Source: Sporosarcina sp. FSL K6-1508
GTDB lineage: Bacteria > Bacillota > Bacilli > Bacillales_A > Planococcaceae
Direction of reading: 5' to 3'
Assembly (NCBI RefSeq): GCF_038007465.1
Contig: NZ_JBBOXF010000001.1
Location: forward strand, 1,204,501-1,268,500
Length of the DNA stretch: 64,000 nucleotides
Program-made: the position numbers and the translations under genes
In this document: one piece after another, positions 7,543 to 15,934 of the stretch
How positions within the stretch are numbered: the first letter of the stretch is position 1
Layout: each line of letters begins with the position of its first letter
The notes under the pieces: generated by a model
Databases searched by the model: none
Told to the model about the DNA's origin: nothing
What the model saw: the letters and a program-made list of their open reading frames with translations, nothing else

Positions 7543-8823
7543 ATGCTGATAAAGAAAATGAAATTGTCTGACCTGAAGCCAGCTCCATATAACCCGCGGG
7601 TCGATCTGCAACCAGGGGATCCTGAATATGAGCAATTAAAAAGATCCGTCTTGGAGTTCGGCCTGGTAGAGACGATCGTTTTCAATCAAAGGACCGGATA
7701 TGTAGTAGGCGGCCATCAGCGGCTGAAGGTTCTGGAAGAATTGGGATACGAAGAACTCGATGTGTCCGTTGTCGATTTATCCGATGATCAGGAAAAGGCG
7801 CTCAATGTGGCCTTGAATAAAATATCAGGGGATTGGGATGTTCTGAAGCTCAAAGATTTACTGGATGAGCTAGGCGACAGTGGCTATGATGTAGCGCTAA
7901 CTGGTTTCGAGTCCGGCGAGTTAGAGGAAATGCTTGACTCTTTGCCGCAAGATACCGAATTAAACGATCCTGTCGAAGAGGATAACTTCGATGTGGAGCA
8001 AGCGCTGGAAGATATTAAGGAACCCGAGACGAAGCACGGCGATGTCTGGAAGCTCGGCCGTCATCTGCTCGTTTGTGGTGATGCTACAAAAATAAGCGAT
8101 ATTGATAAATTGATGGGTGAAGATAAAGCAGATCTCGTCATTACAGATCCCCCATATAATGTGGCCATAAAAAGTGACTCAGCAGAACTGAATGAGTCAG
8201 GCCGCGGCTTAATCATGAATGATGATATGTCGGATGCGGACTTTGACATCTTCCTGGATGAAGTCTTCAGGAGCTACGCTCATTTAATGAGTGATGCTGC
8301 CGGTATTTATGTGTTCCACGGATCCTCTTATCAAAGAGAATTCCAGAATGCGATGAACGCCAACGGATTGGAAATCAGGCAACAGTGCATATGGGTGAAG
8401 AATGCGCCTGCCTTTGGTTGGTCTCAGTATAGGTGGCAGCATGAACCGTGTTTCTATGCATTTAAGAAAGGTAAAGCGCCGAGTTGGTATGGCGGCAGAA
8501 CGCAATCAACCGTTTGGCGTGCTGGTTTACTTGAAGATGTTCCTGAACCATCCACTGTATGGGAAGTAAGCCGTGGAAACATAAATAATTATGTCCACCC
8601 TACACAGAAGCCTTTGGAGCTTATCGCGATTCCCCTTGTGAACAGTAGTAAGAAAGGAGATATTGTTGTTGATTTATTCGGCGGCAGCGGATCCACTCTT
8701 ATGACCTGTGAACAAACTGATAGGGAGTGTCGAACGCTAGAGCTTGATCCTGTATTTTGCGATGTCATAAAACGACGCTTCTATGAATCTGCAGGAATAG
8801 AGCCGGTCTTGGTTAACGGATAA
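7543..8823 (+). CDS. ParB-like domain fused to DNA (N4/N6) methyltransferase
   Basis: A 426-residue protein. Residues 1-95 are a ParB/Srx-type domain (LKPAPYNPR, VVGGHQRLKVLEELG, with the GGHQR signature). Residues 165-420 are an amino-methyltransferase of the beta order: DPPYNV catalytic motif IV first and FGGSGSTL (SAM-binding motif I) near the C-terminus. This fusion is widespread in phages as an orphan modification enzyme. No restriction partner is adjacent. It probably modifies phage DNA against host restriction or marks sites for packaging; target sequence unknown. Confidence 0.9.
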   Translation: MLIKKMKLSDLKPAPYNPRVDLQPGDPEYEQLKRSVLEFGLVETIVFNQRTGYVVGGHQRLKVLEELGYEELDVSVVDLSDDQEKALNVALNKISGDWDVLKLKDLLDELGDSGYDVALTGFESGELEEMLDSLPQDTELNDPVEEDNFDVEQALEDIKEPETKHGDVWKLGRHLLVCGDATKISDIDKLMGEDKADLVITDPPYNVAIKSDSAELNESGRGLIMNDDMSDADFDIFLDEVFRSYAHLMSDAAGIYVFHGSSYQREFQNAMNANGLEIRQQCIWVKNAPAFGWSQYRWQHEPCFYAFKKGKAPSWYGGRTQSTVWRAGLLEDVPEPSTVWEVSRGNINNYVHPTQKPLELIAIPLVNSSKKGDIVVDLFGGSGSTLMTCEQTDRECRTLELDPVFCDVIKRRFYESAGIEPVLVNG

Positions 8824-8843
8824 TAAGAACAGGGGGGATAACC

Positions 8844-9083
8844 GTGCAGCAAAAAGGCATCAAGCCTATAAGTGACGAAGAGCTCGACTTCTTAATAATG
8901 GAGCGCGAGATCGAGTTAGCGAGTAACCTCATCGATTCTAAAGAGAAGTACCGGAAGATCATAAATGCAGGCATTGCTCGTTGGGTGAAGGATTTCCAGA
9001 ACGGCCAGATAAAGATCGAGACCGTTGACGACTTGAAGAAGCTGATCGAGATTGACCTGGAGCTTCAGAAAGATGATTACTGA
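8844..9083 (+). CDS. Hypothetical phage protein (79 aa)
   Basis: GTG start behind AGGGGGGA. All-helical and acidic (EELDFLIMEREIELASNLID). It sits between the methyltransferase and the terminase small subunit, a slot often filled by a small packaging-associated protein, but I do not recognise it. Confidence 0.5.
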   Translation: MQQKGIKPISDEELDFLIMEREIELASNLIDSKEKYRKIINAGIARWVKDFQNGQIKIETVDDLKKLIEIDLELQKDDY

Positions 9084-9128
9084 AAACGAACACAGCACGA
9101 GTAACGCTGGAGGTGGCGGTGATGTGAA

Positions 9129-10034
9129 ATGCCGGATTGGAATGAAATAAGGCAAGAGTGGGAAACCAGCAAAATCACTCTTAAGGCTTTGGCAGAAAAG
9201 TACGGAGTGAAAATCGGGACGCTGAAAAGCAGAAGAAGCCGCGAGAAGTGGTCGCGTGATTCCCCGTTAAAAAAAGATGCATCCGTTAATGAAAGGGATG
9301 CAACCCCTGCTGATAGGGATGCAACCCCAAGAATGGGCCCTCCGACAGGCAACAAGAATGCAGTTGGCAATCGCGGCGGAGCGCCAAAAGGAAATCAGAG
9401 GGCTGCGGGTAACCGTGGAGGTAGACCGGCATACGGCAATAAAAATGCTGTTACCACCGGCGAATATGAAACGATCATGTGGGACTTTTTAGATGAAGAT
9501 GAAAAAGAATTATTCGACTCCATCGAGACTGACCCCCTTTATCAAATAGACATAACCATACGGGAGCTCTCATTGAGGCAGCGGCGCATGATGAAAAGAA
9601 TAAGAGAGATCGAGGACGGATTGAGCGAGAAGGGGCGGCGGGTACTGCAAGAGTTGAAGAACTCGAAGGACGTTCATTTGGTTGAAAAAGACGGTGTGAG
9701 CAGAAAAGTCCCCATTAATAGATCCGCTCTTGTCGTGACGCAAGTCGAGGAAAATCAATTCCGAAAAATAGACGATCTATTGAGTATTGAAGAGGCGTTA
9801 ACCAGGATAACTAACCAGCTTGTTCGATCCGTCAAGCAGAAGCATGATATGGAGAAAGCCTATTTGGAACATCCATTGAAATTGGATCAGCTGCGTGCTG
9901 GTATTGACAGGGTGAAGGCTGAGACGGAAATCCTGAATGGTGAGAAGGGTAACGGCGGCGCCGATGATTGGGTGAACGTGTTAAAAGAAGTGGCTGAAAA
10001 GCGTCGTGCAGTCCAGGTGAATCGCGATGAGTAA
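9129..10034 (+). CDS. Terminase small subunit (PBSX XtmA type)
   Basis: A 301-residue protein. The N-terminus (WETSKITLKALAEKYGVKIG) is the DNA-binding helix-turn-helix of PBSX-type small terminases. A Gly/Asn/Arg-rich linker follows with repeats such as GNKNAVGN, GAPKGN and GNRGG, then a helical oligomerisation region. It recognises the packaging site and stimulates the large subunit. It overlaps the large-subunit gene by 8 bases. Confidence 0.88.
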   Translation: MPDWNEIRQEWETSKITLKALAEKYGVKIGTLKSRRSREKWSRDSPLKKDASVNERDATPADRDATPRMGPPTGNKNAVGNRGGAPKGNQRAAGNRGGRPAYGNKNAVTTGEYETIMWDFLDEDEKELFDSIETDPLYQIDITIRELSLRQRRMMKRIREIEDGLSEKGRRVLQELKNSKDVHLVEKDGVSRKVPINRSALVVTQVEENQFRKIDDLLSIEEALTRITNQLVRSVKQKHDMEKAYLEHPLKLDQLRAGIDRVKAETEILNGEKGNGGADDWVNVLKEVAEKRRAVQVNRDE

Positions 10035-11451
10035 TAAGCCGTATAAAGTCATGGTTGACCTGATTGACGTGTACTGGGATGATCCTGTGGCTTTTGCCGA
10101 GGATATTTTAAGCTTCCACCCTGACGTTTGGCAGCGGGATGTATTAAATGATTTAGCGGGCAACCCTTTTGTGTCTGTCCGGTCCGGCCAAGGTGTCGGG
10201 AAGACAAGCGTTGAAGCGGTGGCCGTTATTTGGTACTTGTGCTGCAGGCCGAATTCAAAGATCGTTTGTACTGCCCCGACTAGGCAGCAGCTGAATGACG
10301 TTCTTTGGGCGGAAATCGCCAAGTGGATGGAGTCCTCTCTTGTAAAAAACTTTTTAAAGTGGACCAAGACGAAGGTGTACATGGCTGGCAACGAAGAGCG
10401 TTGGTTTGCCACTGCCCGGACGGCTACTAAACCCGAAAATATGCAGGGGTTTCATGAAGACTACATGTTATTTGTTGTTGACGAGGCTTCAGGCGTTGCA
10501 GATAACATCATGGAGGCGATCCTCGGAACGCTTTCAGGCGCGGAAAATAAGCTGTTGATGTGCGGCAACCCGACGAGAACGAGCGGCGTTTTTTATGATT
10601 CCCACCACCGGGATCGAGGGGATTATAAGGTCCATAAAGTGAGCAGTTGGGACAGTTCCAGGGCGAGCAAGGAAAACATCGAGCGCCTCATCCGCAGATA
10701 CGGAGAAGATAGCGACGTTGTCCGTGTCCGTGTCTATGGTGATTTCCCTAAAAGTGAGCCTGATACATTTATCCACCTGGAAAAAGTAGAGGCGGCCACA
10801 ATGCGGGAAGTTTACGGAGAAGAGTACGGCTTTGCGATCCCGGAAGACGCCCCGCTTGAAATCGGAGTGGACGTTGCACGGTTCGGGGATGACCAGACTG
10901 TCATATGCCCTCGGATCGGTCATTTTGTTCCTTACCTAAAAACCTACAGCAAGCAAGACACGATGGTTACGGCTGGTAATGCGCTTATGTTGGCAAAGGC
11001 CTTAATGTTAGAATACGGCCGTCCTTCCTGCGTTATAAAAATTGACGACGACGGAGTGGGCGGCGGCGTGACTGACAGGCTGCGCGAAGTGGTGTATGAA
11101 GAGGGCTTGCATATTGATGTTATTGACTGCCACAACGGCGGGAGGGCCATTGACTCAGACCATTATGAAAACTGGGGCACTGAGTCCTGGGCGACCATTC
11201 GTGATTATTTGCACGACGGCGAGATCCAGCTGCCTGATGATGAAGATCTAGTCGGCCAGCTGTCTACTAGGAAATACCGAATTACTTCTAAGGGTAAAAT
11301 ACACCTGGAAAGCAAAGATGATATGAAGAAAAGAGGCTTGCGTTCACCCGATAGGGCGGATGCGGTCGTTTTGGCGTTTGCTAAGACAGGAAAAGAGGCG
11401 CTTGACGATGATGTTGCGGCGCTGTTAAGAGGAGTGAGGGTTCATGGCTGA
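10027..11451 (+). CDS. Terminase large subunit (packaging ATPase-nuclease)
   Basis: A 474-residue protein. The Walker A motif SGQGVGKTS lies near residue 57 and Walker B (LFVVDEASG) near 150, followed by the coupling motif region MCGNPTRTSG. The C-terminal nuclease domain begins around EIGVDVARFGDDQTV, with the catalytic aspartates. It pumps DNA into the prohead and cuts it. Full length for the family. The start overlaps the small subunit. Confidence 0.95.
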   Translation: MSNKPYKVMVDLIDVYWDDPVAFAEDILSFHPDVWQRDVLNDLAGNPFVSVRSGQGVGKTSVEAVAVIWYLCCRPNSKIVCTAPTRQQLNDVLWAEIAKWMESSLVKNFLKWTKTKVYMAGNEERWFATARTATKPENMQGFHEDYMLFVVDEASGVADNIMEAILGTLSGAENKLLMCGNPTRTSGVFYDSHHRDRGDYKVHKVSSWDSSRASKENIERLIRRYGEDSDVVRVRVYGDFPKSEPDTFIHLEKVEAATMREVYGEEYGFAIPEDAPLEIGVDVARFGDDQTVICPRIGHFVPYLKTYSKQDTMVTAGNALMLAKALMLEYGRPSCVIKIDDDGVGGGVTDRLREVVYEEGLHIDVIDCHNGGRAIDSDHYENWGTESWATIRDYLHDGEIQLPDDEDLVGQLSTRKYRITSKGKIHLESKDDMKKRGLRSPDRADAVVLAFAKTGKEALDDDVAALLRGVRVHG

Positions 11452-12946
11452 ATGGATTGATCGGGCTGTCGGGGAAATGTCAAAGATGCGTGATAGCTTT
11501 CGCGGTCGTTTCGGATGGGGAACAACTACCGGAACGCTCGGCGGGGGTTACAAACTCGACAGTTCGCGTGTTGATTATGAATTAGCGAAGGCGCTCTATT
11601 ACAATACCCAGGATGAATATAAGCTCGGCGCCGGCTTTGCCAAGATCATTATTAATAACGCGGTCAGCTTCATGGGTGTCCCTTCGTTTAAAAGCGGCGA
11701 CAAAGAAGCGCATGCCGTATTGGAAAAGTTCTTTTTGTCCAATCAATCCAATATGCAAAAAACCACAAGAAACGGCCTTCGCGATGGCGATTGTTTCGTT
11801 TGGATCACTCGTGAAGATGTGAAGGACATGACTCTTTATCCTGAAGAAAAGACCCGTTTGATTTACAACGTCCTTCCTCCTGGGCAAGTGAAGGAAATTA
11901 AAAGAGATCCATTGACCGGCGATGTAGAGGAGTACGTGCTGGTCTCCATTCACGAATGGGAAGATGATCGCAAAAACAAGAAAAAAGGAACGATTACGCA
12001 ACGGATCCGGCGGAGAGAGAAAATTATCGAGGTTGAAGGGGACAGACCTCCCGATGTCGAGGTCGGCGCTCATCCAACGCCTTGGGATTTTATCCCGATT
12101 ATTCATTTTAAAAATGAGGGGGATGAAGGAGTCTTCGGCCAGTCAGACCTGGAGGCAGTTGAGCCATACCTGAAGGCCTATCATGATGTCCTGTTGCACG
12201 CGATGAAGGGGTCTAAGATGCACAGCACGCCTCGCTTGAAGTTGTCGTTAAAAGATGTGAGGTCTTTCTTGCTCAATAACTTCGGCGTGACGGATCCTAA
12301 GCAGTTCGCTAAAGATGGCGGCGAGATCAATCTTGATGGCCACGAGCTCATTATGCTTACTGATGGGGAAACGGCGGAATTCATTGAAGCGAGATCAACA
12401 ACCGGCGACGGTAAGGCGCTGCTGAAGCTCCTGTTTTATTGTATTGTCGATGCTTCAGAAACTCCGGAGTTTGTATTCGGTGTCCATACACCTTCCAGTT
12501 TGTCTTCAGTTAAAGAGCAAATGCCCATCTTGATCCGTTCAATTGAGCGTAAGAGGGAGCACTTTGTTGATAGTTGGCAGCGTCTGGCTCGGATCGTCTT
12601 GGCTATGACAGCTCACTCGGAGAATAAGCACTTCGAGACGTTTGCCACGGATGTTAAGTGGGCTAATATTGACGCGAGAACCGGCGAGGAGATTAGTGCT
12701 GAGTTGCTGAACATTGTGAATGCGCTTGTTGCTGCAGTTAGCAATAACTTGGCCAGTGACGAGGCTGCCGTTAACTACCTGGCCCGACATATCAACACCA
12801 TGAATGAATGGGAAGTTGATGAGGGGGAGAGTGAGCAAGACCGAATCACGAAGTCTCGCTTAAATAGGTTGCGTATGCCGGATACCGAAGATCTCGAAGA
12901 GCAGTTGAAGATTATTAATCGGCAGCTCGGGAAGGGTGATGGCTGA
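11444..12946 (+). CDS. Portal protein
   Basis: A 500-residue protein overlapping the terminase stop by 8 bases and followed directly by a minor head gene. Order and length fit the SPP1/PBSX portal family (YNTQDEYKLGAGFAKIIINN near the N-terminus, then PWDFIPIIHFKNEGDEGVFGQSD and EPYLKAYHDVL). The portal forms the ring at one capsid vertex through which DNA enters. Residues 9-12 (VGEM) match the xGEM motif found in the protease-scaffold and capsid. Confidence 0.9.
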   Translation: MAEWIDRAVGEMSKMRDSFRGRFGWGTTTGTLGGGYKLDSSRVDYELAKALYYNTQDEYKLGAGFAKIIINNAVSFMGVPSFKSGDKEAHAVLEKFFLSNQSNMQKTTRNGLRDGDCFVWITREDVKDMTLYPEEKTRLIYNVLPPGQVKEIKRDPLTGDVEEYVLVSIHEWEDDRKNKKKGTITQRIRRREKIIEVEGDRPPDVEVGAHPTPWDFIPIIHFKNEGDEGVFGQSDLEAVEPYLKAYHDVLLHAMKGSKMHSTPRLKLSLKDVRSFLLNNFGVTDPKQFAKDGGEINLDGHELIMLTDGETAEFIEARSTTGDGKALLKLLFYCIVDASETPEFVFGVHTPSSLSSVKEQMPILIRSIERKREHFVDSWQRLARIVLAMTAHSENKHFETFATDVKWANIDARTGEEISAELLNIVNALVAAVSNNLASDEAAVNYLARHINTMNEWEVDEGESEQDRITKSRLNRLRMPDTEDLEEQLKIINRQLGKGDG

Positions 12947-13938
12947 TGGATGAATTCGAAGACCTGGGAAACAACACCGGGATATATTTACTTCTTTTGT
13001 TGCAGTCCAGGAAGAAGTTGATCGAGTTGATCCTGCGGCAAGATAAGGAGATCCGTCGCATTTACATTGAAGCAACGGACCAACTAGCCAGGAAGATCAA
13101 GGATCTTGACAAGATTGGCGCGGCCTATCGGATAATGGAACACCTTGACGAATATTTAAGGTTCACATCTGAAGCTATTGAAAGTAAATTGAAGTCGCTT
13201 TTTAGTAGCGGTTTGTCCATTAGTGTTGAGGCGGGGCTGCATCAGTCGAAGCAGACGACGCTATCTTTGCTGAAGCGCGTAAAAATGGATTGGCAGCCTA
13301 TGGAGCGTTCTTATTTCAGGGTTCACCACGAAGCTGTGCAAGCTATGGAGTTCAGGACTTTAAAGGGCTTGAATCTGTCTGATCGAATTTGGGGGCAGAG
13401 TCAAAAAGTAAGAGCTTCGATGGGGACGGTTATTCAAGAGGCTATCGCTGCAGGTGAGCACCCGGTCCGTGTTGCGGAAATGTTGCAGAGGTATGTAAGG
13501 GATGGCGCTAATTCGCTTGTCACGGAATATCCCAATATGATGGATCGGATCGGGGATGGATTGCCGAAAGATTTGAGTTATGAATCATTGCGGCTTGCCC
13601 GTACTGAAATGGCGGCAGCTTACGGTGAAGCTTCAGTAAGATCGGCCGAGCTTAATCCGTCCAATTTGGGCATTCAATGGAGTTTGTCCAACGCAGGGGT
13701 CGCGTGCTCCGTTTGTCAAGATAACGCGGCGCACGACAGCGGTTTAGGTAGAGGCGTTTATAAGTTGGAGGATTTGCCTGATTACCCAGCTCACCCTAAC
13801 TGTTTGTGCAACTTGTCCGAGGTCGTGGAAAATACGGACGACTTCCTAGAACGACTCGTTGAATGGAATGCAAATCCGCACACGCACCCGGATTTAGAAA
13901 GCTGGTACCAGACAGTTTATAAAACAGGAAAATTGTAA
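12946..13938 (+). CDS. Minor head protein, Mu gpF / SPP1 gp7 type
   Basis: A 330-residue protein starting in a TGATG overlap with the portal. The C-terminal region has the typical layout of phage head morphogenesis proteins: LARTEMAAAYGEASV, then CSVCQDNAAHD and PAHPNCLC. The Cys/His pattern suggests metal binding. The N-terminal half is helical. These proteins ride with the DNA or help head assembly. Confidence 0.85.
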   Translation: MDEFEDLGNNTGIYLLLLLQSRKKLIELILRQDKEIRRIYIEATDQLARKIKDLDKIGAAYRIMEHLDEYLRFTSEAIESKLKSLFSSGLSISVEAGLHQSKQTTLSLLKRVKMDWQPMERSYFRVHHEAVQAMEFRTLKGLNLSDRIWGQSQKVRASMGTVIQEAIAAGEHPVRVAEMLQRYVRDGANSLVTEYPNMMDRIGDGLPKDLSYESLRLARTEMAAAYGEASVRSAELNPSNLGIQWSLSNAGVACSVCQDNAAHDSGLGRGVYKLEDLPDYPAHPNCLCNLSEVVENTDDFLERLVEWNANPHTHPDLESWYQTVYKTGKL

Positions 13939-13951
13939 GGAGGTTTTTATT

Positions 13952-14326
13952 ATGAGTAGAGTTATCTTTTCTAGCGAGGAGTTGCAGCGCAGTTTGGAAG
14001 AGTGGCAGAAGCGATTGCGCCTTCAAGATTGGATTATAAAGGCTAAAATCGTTCGTGGCAGGGAGTTCGACAACGACAACAACCAGGGCGAAATTAGTTG
14101 GATCCTAACCAAGAAGATGGCCACGATATTAATATTGGACCCCATCGATTATCCGTCGGATGTGATGGTCTCGCAGGACATGGAGAATTGCTTGGTACAC
14201 GAATTACTACACCTGCACTTTGCGCCTATTTCCGAGAGTGATTCAGGCAGTTCGCTTCATGTTGAAATAGAGCAGGCCATTGAGTCCATTACGTCTGGAA
14301 TCATATCTAGCATTAGAGGGAGGTGA
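13952..14326 (+). CDS. Small HExxH protein in the head module
   Basis: A 124-residue protein with AAGGAGG upstream. Residues 81-90 read LVHELLHLHF, a clear HExxH zinc-metallopeptidase motif (H83, E84, H87), with acidic residues and a His further on (HVEIEQ, about 103-108) as possible third ligands. The N-terminal half has beta strands (ISWILTKKMATILILD). It lies between the minor head protein and the protease-scaffold gene. Whether it cleaves anything is unknown. Confidence 0.7.
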   Translation: MSRVIFSSEELQRSLEEWQKRLRLQDWIIKAKIVRGREFDNDNNQGEISWILTKKMATILILDPIDYPSDVMVSQDMENCLVHELLHLHFAPISESDSGSSLHVEIEQAIESITSGIISSIRGR

Positions 14327-14330
14327 GAAT

Positions 14331-15512
14331 GTGAATAAGATCTTTATATGCGGAGAAATGGCTGAAAATAAAAACAAAGTCTTTCAGCTATTCGGCGGCA
14401 CGACCGGCGAAATGAAAGCTGATGATATTCCTGCTGCTTCTTCAGTAAATATTGACGAGCTGAAGAAGGGGGATACCGATCCGTTGGAAGTGGTGGTGGA
14501 GATCCCGGCCTCGAGATCAAAGCGTGGCTGGAATTATACAGCGGAATCCCTACGGAATATCGTTGACGCAGTTAACAGCAGCACGCTGAATGGATTTCTC
14601 GGCCATCAGAAACCCGAGGATGTCAGTAATCAGTTTCTTCCCCCTGTCACCCATTGGGTCGGCGCTAAAATGGTAGGTGAGATTGCTTACTTTAGGGGAG
14701 TGGTTGACGCTGCTGCGACGGACCTTAAAAGATGGATCCGTTCCGGCCGTATTAAGCAGGTGTCTATTTTCGGTATGCCTAAAATCCAAAAGGTAGCCGG
14801 TGAAACAAACGTCATCGGATATAAGCCTATGTCCATCGATTGGACGCCACTTGATCGCGCGGGAATGAATACCCGTATTGTCGCCATGTCCGGCGAAATG
14901 TGGGACTTGGACGGTGATGGTCCGTCCGGTGAAATGGAAACAGGAAAGGAAGGAAAAACAATGAATCCAGAAGAATTAATGGCGGCATTAAAAACCATGC
15001 TCGCTAACAAACAATTGACAGTCCCGATGATTGCGGGAGAAATGGGTTGGAAGCCAGAAGTTATTGCGGCGGACATTGACCAAAAATGGGCGAATGAAAT
15101 CACTTCATCTGTTGATAAATTGAAAAAAGTCGAGGAGGCTCTCGGCGTATCCGGTGAAATGGACGTCGTGGCGATCGCTACAGATGCAGCGAAAGCATTG
15201 AAGCAGCAAGAATCGGCTGGGTTTGAAAAGGTTATCGGTGAAATGATCGGTAAAAAGATTGAGTCCGACGCGATCAAGAAAGATATCGCCGACGAGAAGA
15301 CTGTCATCGGAAAGCTCTGGTCCTATCATTCAGCCGGGATCACTCCTGGAATGACTGAAGAGCAGATGGCTGGTGAAATGGACTCGTTCCTTGCGGATGA
15401 AAGCGTGAAATCTATCATCAGTAACTATCACACAGATGGCCCTGCTTTGCGCGGGACTCCATCGGGTAACCAAGGCACGTCCAGTTTGAAAACTAAGCGC
15501 ACGGCGCTATAA
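14331..15512 (+). CDS. Prohead maturation protease fused to scaffold (XkdF-like position)
   Basis: GTG start chosen for its GGGAGGTGA site; 393 residues. Residues about 45-185 look like a herpesvirus-type (S78/U35) prohead protease: substrate-like strand (LEVVVEIPASRSKRGWNYT), GH (H92), VS at S145 (IKQVSIFGMP) and the closing strand SIDWTPLDRAGMN. From about 210 it is helical and scaffold-like. The tripeptide GEM occurs eight times (residues 8, 26, 188, 200, 236, 275, 303, 348), never inside the protease domain, so these may be cleavage sites. A strong internal start lies at 14961. Confidence 0.75.
   Translation: MNKIFICGEMAENKNKVFQLFGGTTGEMKADDIPAASSVNIDELKKGDTDPLEVVVEIPASRSKRGWNYTAESLRNIVDAVNSSTLNGFLGHQKPEDVSNQFLPPVTHWVGAKMVGEIAYFRGVVDAAATDLKRWIRSGRIKQVSIFGMPKIQKVAGETNVIGYKPMSIDWTPLDRAGMNTRIVAMSGEMWDLDGDGPSGEMETGKEGKTMNPEELMAALKTMLANKQLTVPMIAGEMGWKPEVIAADIDQKWANEITSSVDKLKKVEEALGVSGEMDVVAIATDAAKALKQQESAGFEKVIGEMIGKKIESDAIKKDIADEKTVIGKLWSYHSAGITPGMTEEQMAGEMDSFLADESVKSIISNYHTDGPALRGTPSGNQGTSSLKTKRTAL
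14961..15512 (+). CDS. Probable nested scaffold protein (internal start)
   Basis: Inside the protease-scaffold gene, an ATG at residue 211 is preceded by AGGAAAGGAAGGA, a better ribosome site than many gene starts here, with normal spacing. The product would be the 183-residue helical part only (MNPEELMAALKTMLANKQL and on). This mirrors lambda C/Nu3, where an in-frame internal start yields separate scaffold. It is inferred from position and the ribosome site. Confidence 0.5.
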   Translation: MNPEELMAALKTMLANKQLTVPMIAGEMGWKPEVIAADIDQKWANEITSSVDKLKKVEEALGVSGEMDVVAIATDAAKALKQQESAGFEKVIGEMIGKKIESDAIKKDIADEKTVIGKLWSYHSAGITPGMTEEQMAGEMDSFLADESVKSIISNYHTDGPALRGTPSGNQGTSSLKTKRTAL

Positions 15513-15526
15513 GGAGGGATTTACGC

Positions 15527-15919
15527 ATGGCTTACAAAGGGCAAGCAGCACCAACAACAAGCTACCAAGTATACCGCGCTAAAGTATCTGACGGGAAGTC
15601 GGTCAAGGTCGCGGTTCCTGCAAGTACAACGATCGATGTCAATAGCTTTTATGAGCTTGGCGGATTTTTCGGGCCAGCATTCCAGTCGGTTAAGACTAAA
15701 GCTGGAGAAACGTCTGAGGTCGTTCTTAATATCGAGCAGGCTGAGTATGAGACGAATCAGATTCAGACGACAGAGGACTTTGCAGCGGGTGATCCAGTTT
15801 ACTTCGCTGATGGGAAGTTCACGACCGATCCAACAGACGCCCCCCGTCTTGTTGGCCGAGTTACTGAAGGAAAAGATCAAAATAACGTCATCTGGTTCAT
15901 TCTTGGACCACAGGTTTAA
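15527..15919 (+). CDS. Probable head decoration or capsid-associated protein
   Basis: A 130-residue, beta-rich protein between scaffold and capsid genes, preceded by AAGGAGG. The pattern VSDGKSVKVAVPASTTIDVN, then FAAGDPVYFADGKFT and LVGRVTEG resembles small capsid-stabilising (DUF2190-like) proteins. Position is the main support. Confidence 0.6.
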   Translation: MAYKGQAAPTTSYQVYRAKVSDGKSVKVAVPASTTIDVNSFYELGGFFGPAFQSVKTKAGETSEVVLNIEQAEYETNQIQTTEDFAAGDPVYFADGKFTTDPTDAPRLVGRVTEGKDQNNVIWFILGPQV

Positions 15920-15934
15920 GGGAGGAGTTAAACA

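Noticed and set aside
14687..15307. 206-codon minus-strand frame
   Set aside because: Shadow of the protease-scaffold gene; Ser/Ile/Pro-rich with no ribosome site.
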